From the NCBI RefSeq assembly GCF_051401765.1, contig NW_027480567.1, positions 1,080,580 to 1,144,579 on the forward strand: DNA of 64,000 nucleotides, in the 5' to 3' direction. The stretch is from Calliopsis andreniformis (Eukaryota > Arthropoda > Insecta > Hymenoptera > Andrenidae). A program made the position numbers and the translations under genes. This document shows, in pieces, positions 1 through 13,380 of this stretch. The stretch's first letter is position 1; each line of letters starts with the position of its first letter. The notes below the pieces were generated by a model, which was not told where the DNA came from, did no database searches, and saw only the letters and a list, made by a program, of their open reading frames with translations.

Positions 1-3000
1 ATTGAGTTTTGAAGATTGAGTATTGAGGATTGAATGCTGACGATTGAGGATTGAGGATTGAGGATTGAGGATTGAGGATTGGGGATTGAGGATTGAGGAT
101 TGAGGATTGAAGATTGAGGATTGGGTATTGAGGATTGAACATTGAGGATTGAGGTATGAGGATTGAGGATTGGGGATTGAGGATTGAAGATAGAATATTG
201 ATGATTGAAGATTGAGGATTGAGGATTGCGGGTTGTGGATTGAGGACTGAGGATTGAGGATTGAAGATTGAGGATTGGGGATTGAGGATTGAAGATTGAT
301 GATTGAGGATTGATGGTTGTGGATTGAGGACGAGGACTGAGGGTTGAGTATTGATGTTTGAAGTATGAGGATTGTGGATTCAGGACTGATAATTGAGGAT
401 TGAGGATTGAGGATTGAAGATTGAGGATTCGGTATTGAGGATTGAAGAATGAGGATTGAGGATTGAGGATTGAGGATTGCAGATTGAGGATTGAAGATTG
501 AGCGTTGAGGATTGAGAATTGAGGATTGAAGATTGACTATTGAGGATTGAGGATGATGGCTGAGGGTTGAAGATTGAGGTTTGAGGTCTGAGGACTGAGG
601 ATTGAGGATTGAGAATTGAGGATTGAGGATTGAGGATTGAGGATTGAGGATTGGGTATTGAGGATTGAAGAATGAGTATTGAGGATTGAGGACTGAGTGT
701 GGAGGGTTGTGTGATGAGAACTGATGTTTGTGGATAGAGGTTTGAAGATTGCAGATTGAGTATTGAGTATCAAAAACAGTGATTTGAGGATATTCTATTG
801 AGGATTGAGTATTGACAACTGATTGTTGAGGATTTAGGGCCGGAGATTGAGGATTCAGGATTGAGGATTCAGAATTGAGGTTTGAGAACTCAGGATTGAG
901 GATTGAAGATTGAGTATTGAGGATTGAAGATTGAGGATTGAGGATTGAAGATTGAGGATTGAGGATTGAAGATTGAGGATTGGGTATTGAGGATTGAAGA
1001 ATGAGGATTGAGGAATGAGGATTGAGGATTGAGGATTAAGTTTTGAAGATTGAGTATTGAGGATTGAATGCTGACGATTGAGGATTGAGGATTGAGGATT
1101 GAGGATTGAGGATTGGGGATTGAGGATTGAGGATTGAGGATTGAGGATTGAGGATTGGGTATCGCGGATTCAACATTGAGGATTGAGGATTGAGGATTGA
1201 GTATTGAGTATAGAGGGTTGAGGACTGAAGATTGTATATTGATGATTGAAGATTGAGGATTGAGGATTGAGGGTTGTGGATTGAGGACGAGGACTGAGGG
1301 TTGAGTATTGACGATTGAGGTTTGAGGACTGGGGATTGAGGATTGAGGATTGAGGATTGAGGACTGAGGATTGAAGATTGAGGATTGGGTATTGAGGATT
1401 GAACATTGAGGATTGAGGTATGAGGATTGAGGATTGAGGATTGAGTATTGAAGATAGAATATTGATGATTGAAGATTGAGGATTGAGGATTGAGGGTTGT
1501 GGATTGAGGACTGAGGATTGAGGATTGAAGATTGAGGATTGGGGATTGAGGATTGAAGATTGATGATTGAGGATTGATGGTTGTGGATTGAGGACGAGGA
1601 CTGAGGGTTGAGTATTGATGTTTGAAGTATGAGGATTGTGGATTCAGGACTGATAATTGAGGATTGAGGATTGAGGATTGAAGATTGAGGATTCGGTATT
1701 CAGGATTGAAGAATGAGGATTGAGGATTGAGGATTGAGGATTGAGGATTGCAGATTGAGGATTGAAGATTGAGCGTTGAGGATTGAGAATTGAGGATTGA
1801 AGATTGAGCTTTGAGGGTTGAGGATGAGGGCTGAGGGTTGAGGATTGAGGTTTGATGTCTGAGGACTGAGGATTGAGGATTGAGGATTGAGCATTGAGGA
1901 TTGAATATTGGGGATTGAGGAATGAGGATTGAAGATTGAGGACTGAGAGTTGATGGTTGAGTGATGAGAATTGATGTTTGTGGATTGAGATTTGAAGATT
2001 GAAGAATGGGGATTGAGTATTGAAATCTGTGAATTGAGGATATTCTATTGAGGATTAAGGATTGACAATTGATTTTTGAGGACTGAGGGCTGAAGATTGA
2101 GGATTCAGGATCGAGGAATCGGGATTGAGGTTTGAGGACAGAGGATTGAGGATTGAGGATTGAGGATTAAGGATTGAGGATTGAGGATTGAGGATTGAGG
2201 ATTGAGGATTGAGGATTGAAGGTTGAGGATTGGGTATTGAGGATTGAAGGATGAGGATTGAGGATTGAGGATTGAGGATTGGGGATTGAAGATTGAGTAT
2301 TGAGGATTGAAGGTTGACGGTTGAGGATTGAGGATTGAGGATTGTGGATTGAAGATTGAGGATTCGGGTTTGAGGATTGACGATTGAGGATTGAGGATTG
2401 AGGATTGAGGATACAAGATTGAGTATTGAGGATTGAAGATTGAGGACTGAGGATTGAGGATTGAGGATTGAGGATTGAAGATTGAGGGTTTGGGATTGAG
2501 GCTTGACGATTGAGGATTGAGTATTGAGGATTGAGAATTGAGGATTGATTAATGAAGATTGAGTATTGAGGATTTAAGGTTGAGGATTGAGGATTGAGGA
2601 TTCAGGATTGAGGGTTGAGGACTGAGGACGAGGACTGACGTTTGAGGATTGAGGTTTGAGGATTGAGAATTGAGGATTGAGGATTGAGGATTGAAGATTC
2701 AGTATTGAGTATTGAAGATTGAGAGTTGAGGATTGAGGATTGAACATTGAGGACTGAGTGTAGAGGGTTGAGTGATGAGAATTGATGTCTGTGGATAGAG
2801 GTTTGAAGGTTGCAGATTGAGTATTGAGTATTGAAATCTGTGAATTGAGGATATTCTATTGAGGATTGAGGATTGACAACGGATTGTTGAGGACTGAGGG
2901 CTGAAGATTGAGGATTCAGGATTGAGGATTCAGAATTGAGGTTTGAGGACTCAGGATTGAGGATTGAAGATTGAGTATTGATCATTGAAGGTTGAGGATT

Positions 3001-6000
3001 GAGGATTGAGAGTTGAGGATCGAGGATGAGGGCTGAGAGTTGAGGACTGACGTTAGAGGACTGAGGACTGTGGATTGAGGATTGAGAATTGAGGATTGAG
3101 GAATGAGGATTGAAGATTGAGGATTGTGTATTGAGGATTGAAGAATGAGGATTGGGGATTGAGGATTGAGTATTAAGGATTGAGGATTGAAGGTTGTGTA
3201 TTGAGGATGAAGATTGACGATTGAGGATTGAGAATTGAGGATTGAGGATTGAGGATTGAGCACTGAATACTGAGTATTGAGGATTCAAGGTTGAGGATTG
3301 TGGATTGAGGATTGAGAATTGAGGATTGAATATTGAGGAATGGGGACTGAGTGTTGAGGGTTGAGTGATGAGAATTGATGTTTGTGGATAGAGATTTGAA
3401 GATTGCAGATTGAGTATTGAGTAATGAAAACTGTGAATTGATGATATTCTAATGAGGATTGATGATTGACAACTTATTGTTGAGGAGTGAAGGCTGAAGA
3501 TTGAGGATTCAGGATTGAGGATTAAGGATTGAGGTTTGAGGACCGAGGATTGAGGATTGAGGACAGAGTATTGAGGATTGAGAATTGAGGATTGAGGATT
3601 GAGAGTTGAAGATTGAGGATTGGGTATTGAGGGTTGAAGAATGAGGATTGAGGATTGAGGATTGAGGATTGAGGATTGAGGATTGAGGATTGAGGATTGA
3701 GGATTGACAACTGATTGTTGAGGACTGAGGGCTGAAGATTGAGGATGCAGGATTGAGGATTCAGAATTGAGGTTAGAGGACTGACGATTGAGGGTTGAAG
3801 ATTGAGTATTGAGGATTGATGATTGAGCATTGAGGATTGAGGATTCAGGATTGAGTATTGAGGATGAGGGCTCAGGTTTGAGGATTGAGGTTTGAGGACT
3901 GAGGACAGAGGATTGAGGGTTGAGAATAGAGGATTGAGGATTGAGGATTGAAGATTGAGGATTGGGTAGTTAGGATTGAAGGATGAGGATTGAGGATTGA
4001 GGATTGAGGATTGAGGATTGAGGATTGAGGATTGAAGGTTGAGTATTCAGGATGGGAGGTTGACGATTGAGGATTGAGAACCGAGGATTCAGGATTGAGG
4101 ATTGAAGATTGAGTATTGAGGATTGAAGATTGAGGATTGAGGATTGAGTATTGAGGATAGAAGATTGTCGACTGGGGACTGAGGATTGAAGATTGAGGAT
4201 TGAGGATTGAAGATTGAGGATTGAGGATTGAGGATTGAAGATTCAGTATTGAGGATTGAAGATTGAGAATTGAGGATTGAGGATTGAACATTGAGGACTG
4301 AGTGTTGAGGGTTGAGTGATGAGAATTGATGTTTGTGGATAGAGGTTTGAGGATTGCAGATTGTGTATTGAGTATTGAAGACTGTAAATTGAGGATATTC
4401 TATTGAGGATTGAGGATTGACTATTGATTGTTGAGGACTGAGGGCTGAAGATTGAGGACACAGGATGGAGGATTCAGAACTGGGGTTTGAGGACAGAGGA
4501 TTGAGGATTGAAGATTGAGTATTGAGGATTGAAGATTGAGGATTGCGGATTGTCGACTGAGGATTGAGGATGAGGAGTCAGTTATGAGTATTGATGTTTG
4601 TGTTCTTAGGATTGAGGATTGAGGATTGAGAATTGAGGATTGAGGACTGAGGATTGAAGATTGAGGATTGGGTATTGAGGATTGAAGAATGAGGATTGAG
4701 GGTTGAGGATTGAGGATTGAGGATTGAAGATTGAGTACTGAGAATTGAAGATTGAGGATTGAGGATTGAGTATTGACGATTGAGGATTTGGGACTGAGGA
4801 TCGAAGATTGAGGATTGAAGATTGAGGATTGAGGATTGAGGATTGAGGATTGAGGATTGAAGATTGAGGATTGGGTATTGAGGATTGAAGAATGAGGATT
4901 GGGTATTGAGGATTGAAGAATGAGGAATGAAGATTCAGGATTGAGGATTGAGGAATGCAGATTGAGGGTTGAGGATTGAGGATTGAGGATTGAACATTGA
5001 GTATTGAGGATTGAAGATTGAGGATTGAGGATTGAGGATCGAGGATTGACGATTGAAGATTGAGGATTCGGGACTGAGTGTTGAGGGTTGAGTGATGAGA
5101 ATTGATGTTTGTGGATAGAGATTTGAGGATTGCAGATTGAGTATTGAGTATTGAAATCTGTGAATTGAGGATATTCTATTGAGGATTGAGGATTGACAAC
5201 GGATTGTTGAGGACTGAGGGCTGAAGATTGAGGATTCAGCATTGAGGATTCAGGATTGAGGTTTGAGGACTGAGGATTGAGGATTGAGGATTCAGAATTC
5301 AGGATTGAGTATTGAAGATTGAGTATTGAGGATTGAATGCTGACGATTGAGGATTGAGGATTGAGGATTGAGTATTGAGGATTGAGGGTTGAGGATTGAA
5401 GATTGAGTATTGAGGATTGAAGATTGAGGATTGAGGTTTGGGGACTGAGGATTGAGGATTGAGGATTGAAGATTGAGGATTGAGTATTGAGGATTGAGGA
5501 TTGAGGATTGAGGATTGAGGATTGAGGATTGGTTATCGCGGATTCAACATTGAGGATTGAGGATTGAGGATTGAGTATTGAGGATTGAGGACTGATGATT
5601 GTATATTGATGATTGAAGATTGAGGATTGAGGATTGAGGGTTGTGGATTGAGGACGAGGACGGAGGGTTGAGTATAGATGTTTGAGGTATGAGGATCGAG
5701 GATTGAGGATGGAGAATTGCGGATTGAGCATTGAGGATTGAAGATTGAGGATTGGGTATTGAGGATTGAAGAATGAGGATTGAAGATTGAGGATCGAGGA
5801 TTGAGAATTGAGGATTGAGGATTGAGGATTGAAGGTTGAGGATCGAGGATTGAGAATTGAGGATTGAGGATTGAGGATTGAAGGCTGAGGATTGGGTATT
5901 GAGGATTGAAGAATGAGGATTGCGGATTGAGGATTGAGGATTGAGGATTGAAGATTGCGCATTGAGGATTGAAGATTGACGATTGAGGATTGAGGATTGA

Positions 6001-7243
6001 GGATTGAGGATTGAATATTGAGGACTGAGTGTTGAGGGTTGTGTGATGAGAACTGATGTTTGTGGTTAGAGGTTTGAAGATTGCAGATTGAGTATTGAGT
6101 ATTGAAAACTGTGATTTGAGGATATTCTATTGAGGATTGAGTATTGACAACTGATTGTTGAGGACTTAGGGCCGGAGATTGAGGATTCAGGATTGAGGAT
6201 TCAGAATTGAGGTTTGAGAACTCAGGATTGAGGATTGAAGATTTAGCATTGTGGATTGAAGATTGAGGATTGAGGATTGAAGATTGAGGATTGAGGATTG
6301 AAGATTGAGGATTGGGTATTGAGGATTGAAGAATGAGGATTGAGGAATGAGGATTGAGGATTGAGGATTGAGGATTGAAGATTGAGTATTGAGGATTGAA
6401 TGCTGACGATTGAGGATTGAGGATTGAGGATTGAGTATTGAGGATTGAGGATTGAAGATTGAGTATTGAGGATTCAAGATTGAGGATTGAGGTTTGGGGA
6501 CTGAGGATTGAGGACGAGGACTGAGGGTTGAGTATTGACGATTGGGGATTGAGGATTGAGGATTGAGGATTGAGGATTGAGGATTGAGGATTGAAGATTG
6601 AGTATTGAGGATTGAATGCTGACGATTGAGGATTGAGGATTGAGGATTGAGTATTGAGGGTTGAGGACTGAAGATTGTATATTGATGATTGAAGATTGAG
6701 GATTGAGGATTGAGGGTTGTGGATTGAGGACGAGGACTGAGGGTTGAGTATTGACGATTGAGGTTTGAGGACTGGGGATTGAGGATTGAGGATTGAGGAT
6801 TGAGGATTGAGGATTGAAGATTGAGGATTGGGTATTGAGGATTGAACATTGAGGATTGAGGTATGAGGATTGAGGATTGAGGATTGAGGATTGAAGATAG
6901 AATATTGATGATTGAAGATTGAGGATTGAGGATTGAGGGTTGTGGATTGAGGACTGAGGATTGAGGATTGAAGATTGAGGATTGGGGATTGAGGATTGAA
7001 GATTGATGATTGAGGATTGATGGTTGTGGATTGAGGACGAGGACTGAGGGTTGAGTATTGATGTTTGAAGTATGAGGATTGTGGATTCAGGACTGATAAT
7101 TGAGGATTGAGGATTGAGGATTGAAGATTGAGGATTCGGTATTGAGGATTGAAGAATGAGGATTGAGGATTGAGGATTGAGGATTGCAGATTGAGGATTG
7201 AAGATTGAGCGTTGAGGATTGAGAATTGAGGATTGAAGATTGA
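1..7243 (+). repeat. Higher-order repeat unit U1 (left part cut by window edge)
   Basis: Position 1 matches position 7742, and the anchor at 537 matches 8278, so the period to the next unit is 7741 bp. GATATTCT cores lie at 789, 2039, 2850, 3443, 4394, 5170 and 6121. This unit keeps the 321-bp stretch that U3-U8 lack, with a third alpha-type phase carrying GAGCTTTGAGG near 1807. Its marker at 5170 has the wording of the 2850 marker rather than the ATTGCGTATTG form found at the same place in U3-U8, which looks like local sequence transfer between modules. Confidence 0.9.
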
Positions 7244-10200
7244 CTATTGAGGATTGAGGATGATGGCTGAGTGTTGAAGATTGAGGTTTGAGGTCTGAGG
7301 ACTGAGGATTGAGGATTGAGAATTGAGGATTGAGGATTGAGGATTGAGGATTGAGGATTGGGTATTGAGGATTGAAGAATGAGTATTGAGGATTGAGGAC
7401 TGAGTGTGGAGGGTTGTGTGATGAGAACTGATGTTTGTGGATAGAGGTTTGAAGATTGCAGATTGAGTATTGAGTATCAAAAACAGTGATTTGAGGATAT
7501 TCTATTGAGGATTGAGTATTGACAACTGATTGTTGAGGATTTAGGGCCGGAGATTGAGGATTCAGGATTGAGGATTCAGAATTGAGGTTTGAGAACTCAG
7601 GATTGAGGATTGAAGATTGAGTATTGAGGATTGAAGATTGAGGATTGAGGATTGAAGATTGAGGATTGAGGATTGAAGATTGAGGATTGGGTATTGAGGA
7701 TTGAAGAATGAGGATTGAGGAATGAGGATTGAGGATTGAGGATTGAGTTTTGAAGATTGAGTATTGAGGATTGAATGCTGACGATTGAGGATTGAGGATT
7801 GAGGATTGAGGATTGAGGATTGGGGATTGAGGATTGAGGATTGAGGATTGAAGATTGAGGATTGGGTATTGAGGATTGAACATTGAGGATTGAGGTATGA
7901 GGATTGAGGATTGAGGATTGAGGATTGAAGATAGAATATTGATGATTGAAGATTGAGGATTGAGGATTGAGGGTTGTGGATTGAGGACTGAGGATTGAGG
8001 ATTGAAGATTGAGGATTGGGGATTGAGGATTGAAGATTGATGATTGAGGATTGATGGTTGTGGATTGAGGACGAGGACTGAGGGTTGAGTATTGATGTTT
8101 GAAGTATGAGGATTGTGGATTCAGGACTGATAATTGAGGATTGAGGATTGAGGATTGAAGATTGAGGATTCGGTATTGAGGATTGAAGAATGAGGATTGA
8201 GGATTGAGGATTGAGGATTGCAGATTGAGGATTGAAGATTGAGCGTTGAGGATTGAGAATTGAGGATTGAAGATTGACTATTGAGGATTGAGGATGATGG
8301 CTGAGGGTTGAAGATTGAGGTTTGAGGTCTGAGGACTGAGGATTGAGGATTGAGAATTGAGGATTGAGGATTGAGGATTGAGGATTGAGGATTGGGTATT
8401 GAGGATTGAAGAATGAGTATTGAGGATTGAGGACTGAGTGTGGAGGGTTGTGTGATGAGAACTGATGTTTGTGGATAGAGGTTTGAAGATTGCAGATTGA
8501 GTATTGAGTATCAAAAACAGTGATTTGAGGATATTCTATTGAGGATTGAGTATTGACAACTGATTGTTGAGGATTTAGGGCCGGAGATTGAGGATTCAGG
8601 ATTGAGGATTCAGAATTGAGGTTTGAGAACTCAGGATTGAGGATTGAAGATTGAGTATTGAGGATTGAAGATTGAGGATTGAGGATTGAAGATTGAGGAT
8701 TGAGGATTGAAGATTGAGGATTGGGTATTGAGGATTGAAGAATGAGGATTGAGGAATGAGGATTGAGGATTGAGGATTAAGTTTTGAAGATTGAGTATTG
8801 AGGATTGAATGCTGACGATTGAGGATTGAGGATTGAGGATTGAGGATTGAGGATTGGGGATTGAGGATTGAGGATTGAGGATTGAGGATTGAGGATTGGG
8901 TATCGCGGATTCAACATTGAGGATTGAGGATTGAGGATTGAGTATTGAGGGTTGAGGACTGAAGATTGTATATTGATGATTGAAGATTGAGGATTGAGGA
9001 TTGAGGGTTGTGGATTGAGGACGAGGACTGAGGGTTGAGTATTGACGATTGAGGTTTGAGGACTGGGGATTGAGGATTGAGGATTGAGGATTGAGGACTG
9101 AGGATTGAAGATTGAGGATTGGGTATTGAGGATTGAACATTGAGGATTGAGGTATGAGGATTGAGGATTGAGGATTGAGTATTGAAGATAGAATATTGAT
9201 GATTGAAGATTGAGGATTGAGGATTGAGGGTTGTGGATTGAGGACTGAGGATTGAGGATTGAAGATTGAGGATTGGGGATTGAGGATTGAAGATTGATGA
9301 TTGAGGATTGATGGTTGTGGATTGAGGACGAGGACTGAGGGTTGAGTATTGATGTTTGAAGTATGAGGATTGTGGATTCAGGACTGATAATTGAGGATTG
9401 AGGATTGAGGATTGAAGATTGAGGATTCGGTATTGAGGATTGAAGAATGAGGATTGAGGATTGAGGATTGAGGATTGAGGATTGCAGATTGAGGATTGAA
9501 GATTGAGCGTTGAGGATTGAGAATTGAGGATTGAAGATTGAGCTTTGAGGGTTGAGGATGAGGGCTGAGGGTTGAGGATTGAGGTTTGATGTCTGAGGAC
9601 TGAGGATTGAGGATTGAGGATTGAGCATTGAGGATTGAATATTGGGGATTGAGGAATGAGGATTGAAGATTGAGGACTGAGAGTTGATGGTTGAGTGATG
9701 AGAATTGATGTTTGTGGATTGAGATTTGAAGATTGAAGAATGGGGATTGAGTATTGAAATCTGTGAATTGAGGATATTCTATTGAGGATTAAGGATTGAC
9801 AATTGATTTTTGAGGACTGAGGGCTGAAGATTGAGGATTCAGGATCGAGGAATCGGGATTGAGGTTTGAGGACAGAGGATTGAGGATTGAGGATTGAGGA
9901 TTAAGGATTGAGGATTGAGGATTGAGGATTGAGGATTGAGGATTGAGGATTGAAGGTTGAGGATTGGGTATTGAGGATTGAAGGATGAGGATTGAGGATT
10001 GAGGATTGAGGATTGGGGATTGAAGATTGAGTATTGAGGATTGAAGGTTGACGGTTGAGGATTGAGGATTGAGGATTGTGGATTGAAGATTGAGGATTCG
10101 GGTTTGAGGATTGACGATTGAGGATTGAGGATTGAGGATTGAGGATACAAGATTGAGTATTGAGTATTGAGGATTGAGAATTGAGGATTGATTAATGAAG

Positions 10201-10907
10201 ATTGAGTATTGAGGATTTAAGGTTGAGGATTGAGGATTGAGGATTCAGGATTGAGGGTTGAGGACTGAGGACGAGGACTGACGTTTGAGGATTGAGGTTT
10301 GAGGATTGAGAATTGAGGATTGAGGATTGAGGATTGAAGATTCAGTATTGAGTATTGAAGATTGAGAGTTGAGGATTGAGGATTGAACATTGAGGACTGA
10401 GTGTAGAGGGTTGAGTGATGAGAATTGATGTCTGTGGATAGAGGTTTGAAGGTTGCAGATTGAGTATTGAGTATTGAAATCTGTGAATTGAGGATATTCT
10501 ATTGAGGATTGAGGATTGACAACGGATTGTTGAGGACTGAGGGCTGAAGATTGAGGATTCAGGATTGAGGATTCAGAATTGAGGTTTGAGGACTCAGGAT
10601 TGAGGATTGAAGATTGAGTATTGATCATTGAAGGTTGAGGATTGAGGATTGAGAGTTGAGGATCGAGGATGAGGGCTGAGAGTTGAGGACTGACGTTAGA
10701 GGACTGAGGACTGTGGATTGAGGATTGAGAATTGAGGATTGAGGAATGAGGATTGAAGATTGAGGATTGTGTATTGAGGATTGAAGAATGAGGATTGGGG
10801 ATTGAGGATTGAGTATTAAGGATTGAGGATTGAAGGTTGTGTATTGAGGATGAAGATTGACGATTGAGGATTGAGAATTGAGGATTGAGGATTGAGGATT
10901 GAGGATT
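7244..10907 (+). repeat. U2 head: full-length alpha blocks and start of beta block
   Basis: Two alpha blocks start at 7244 and 8278 (1034 bp apart). A third alpha phase follows at about 9543, giving 1265 bp for the second block. The stretch between 9386 and 9721 holds the 321 bp absent from U3-U8. Near 10141-10170, 91 bp are missing relative to U3 (25282 to 25394). At about 10871-10908 the sequence jumps from the beta block (U3 26.1 kb) straight to the tail (U3 28811), a loss of 2671 bp. Confidence 0.85.
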
Positions 10908-13380
10908 GAAGATTGCGCATTGAGGATTGAAGATTGACGATTGAGGATTGAGGATTGAGGATTGAGGATTGAATATTGAGGACTGAGTGTTGAGGGTTGT
11001 GTGATGAGAACTGATGTTTGTGGTTAGAGGTTTGAAGATTGCAGATTGAGTATTGAGTATTGAAAACTGTGATTTGAGGATATTCTATTGAGGATTGAGT
11101 ATTGACAACTGATTGTTGAGGACTTAGGGCCGGAGATTGAGGATTCAGGATTGAGGATTCAGAATTGAGGTTTGAGAACTCAGGATTGAGGATTGAAGAT
11201 TGAGCATTGAGGATTGAAGATTGAGGATTGAGGATTGGAGATTGAGGATTGAGGATTGAAGATTGAGGATTGGGTATTGAGGATTGAAGAATGAGGATTG
11301 AGGAATGAGGATTGAGGATTGAGGATTGAGGATTGAAGATTGAGTATTGAGGATTGAATGCTGACGATTGAGGATTGAGGATTGAGGATTGAGTGTTGAG
11401 GATTGAGGATTCAAGATAGAGTATTGAGGATTCAAGATTGAGGATTGAGGTTTGGGGACTGAGGATTGAGGACGAGGACTGAGGGTTGAGTATTGACGAT
11501 TGGGGATTGAGGATTGAGGATTGAGGATTGAGGATGAGGATTGAGGATTGAGGATTGAAGATTGAGTATTGAGGATTGAATGCTGACGATTGAGGATTGA
11601 GGATTGAGGATTGAGTATTGAGGGTTGAGGACTGAAGATTGTATATTGATGATTGAAGATTGAGGATTGAGGATTGAGGGTTGTGGATTGAGGACGAGGA
11701 CTGAGGGTTGAGTATTGACGATTGAGGTTTGAGGACTGGGGATTGAGGATTGAGGATTGAGGATTGAGGACCTGAGGATTGAGATTGAGGATTGGGTATT
11801 GAGGATTGAACATTGAGGATTGAGGTATGAGGATTGAGGATTGAGGATTGAGGATTGAAGATAGAATATTGATGATTGAAGATTGAGGATTGAGGATTGA
11901 GGGTTGTGGATTGAGGACTGAGGATTGAGGATTGAAGATTGAGGATTGGGATTGAGGATTGAAGATTGATGATTGAGAATTGATGGTTGTGGACTGAGGA
12001 CGAGGACTGAGGGTTGAGAATTGATGTTTGAAGTATGAGGATTGTGGATTCAGGACTGATAATTGAGGATTGAGGATTGAGGATTGAAGATTGAGGATTC
12101 GGTATTGAGGATTGAAGAATGAGGATTGAGGATTGAGGATTGAGGATTGAGGATTGCAGATTGATGATTGAAGATTGAGCGTTGAGGATTGAGAATTGAG
12201 GATTGAAGATTGAGCTTTGAGGGTTGAGGATGAGGGCTGAGGGTTGAGGATTGAGGTTTGAGGTCTGAGGACTGAGGATTGAGGATTGAGGATTGAGCAT
12301 TGAGGAGTGAATATGGAGGATTGAGGAATGAGGATGAAGATTGAGGACTGAGAGTTGATGGTTGAGTGATGAGAATTGATGTTTGTGGATTGAGATTTGA
12401 AGATTGAAGAATGGGGATTGAGTATTGAAATCTGTGAATTGAGGATATTCTATTGAGGATTAAGGATTGACAATTGATTTTTGAGGACTGAGGGCTGAAG
12501 ATTGAGGATTCAGGATCGAGGAATCGGGATTGAGGTTTGAGGACAGAGGATGAGGATTGAGGATTGAGGATTAAGGATTGAGGATTGAGGATTGAAGATT
12601 GAGTATTGAGGATTGAAGATTGAGGATTGAGGATAGAGGATTGAGGATTGAGTATTGAGGATAGAGGATTGTCGACTGGGGACTGAGGATTGAAGATTGA
12701 GGATTGAGGATTGAAGATTGAGGATTGAGGATTGAGGATTGAAGATTAAGTATTGAGGATTGAAGATTGAGAATTGAGGATTGAGGATTGAACATTGAGG
12801 ACTGAGTGTTGAGGGTTGAGTGATGAGAATTGATGTTTGTGGATAGAGGTTTGAGGATTGCAGATTGTGTATTGAGTATTGAAAACTGTGATTGAGGATA
12901 TTCTATTGAGGATTGAGGATTGACTATTGACTGTTGAGGACTGAGGGCTGAAGATTGAGGACACAGGATGGAGGATTCGGGACTGGGGTTTTGAGGACAG
13001 AGGATTGAGGATTGAAGATTGAGTATTGAGGATTGAAGATTGAGGATTGCGGATTGTCGACTGAGGATTCAGGATGAGGAGTCAGTTATGAGTATTGATG
13101 TTTGTGTTCTTAGGATTGAGGATTGAGGATTGAGAATTGAGGATTGAGGACTGAGGATTGAAGATTGAGGATTGGGTATTGAGGATTGAAGAATGAGGAT
13201 TGAGGGTGAGGATTGAGGATTGAGGATTGAAGATTGAGTACTGAAAATTGAAGATTGAGGATTGAGGATTGAGTATTGAAGATTGAGGATTTGGGACTGA
13301 GGATCGAAAATTGAGGGATTGAAGATTGAGGATTGAGGATTGAGGATTGAGGATTGAGGATCGAAGGTTGAGGATTGGTA
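10908..13380 (+). repeat. U2 tail-type segment followed by spliced modules
   Basis: From 10908 the sequence follows the U3 tail at a constant offset of 17,903 (core 11079 matches 28982). Near 12.06-12.23 kb it passes directly to the third alpha phase (GAGCTTTGAGG), skipping the first two alpha blocks. Between about 12569 and 12671 it jumps 1886 bp within the beta block (from U3 25040-like to 27028-like sequence). Core 12897 matches U3 27255. Small run-length differences begin at about 11.5 kb. Confidence 0.75.

Noticed and set aside
537..773. 78-codon minus-strand frame conserved identically at 14 places as a possible small gene
   Set aside because: Its conservation equals that of the surrounding satellite and follows from unit duplication. 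It covers the alpha marker, whose few non-heptamer bases create the ATG and the TAG.
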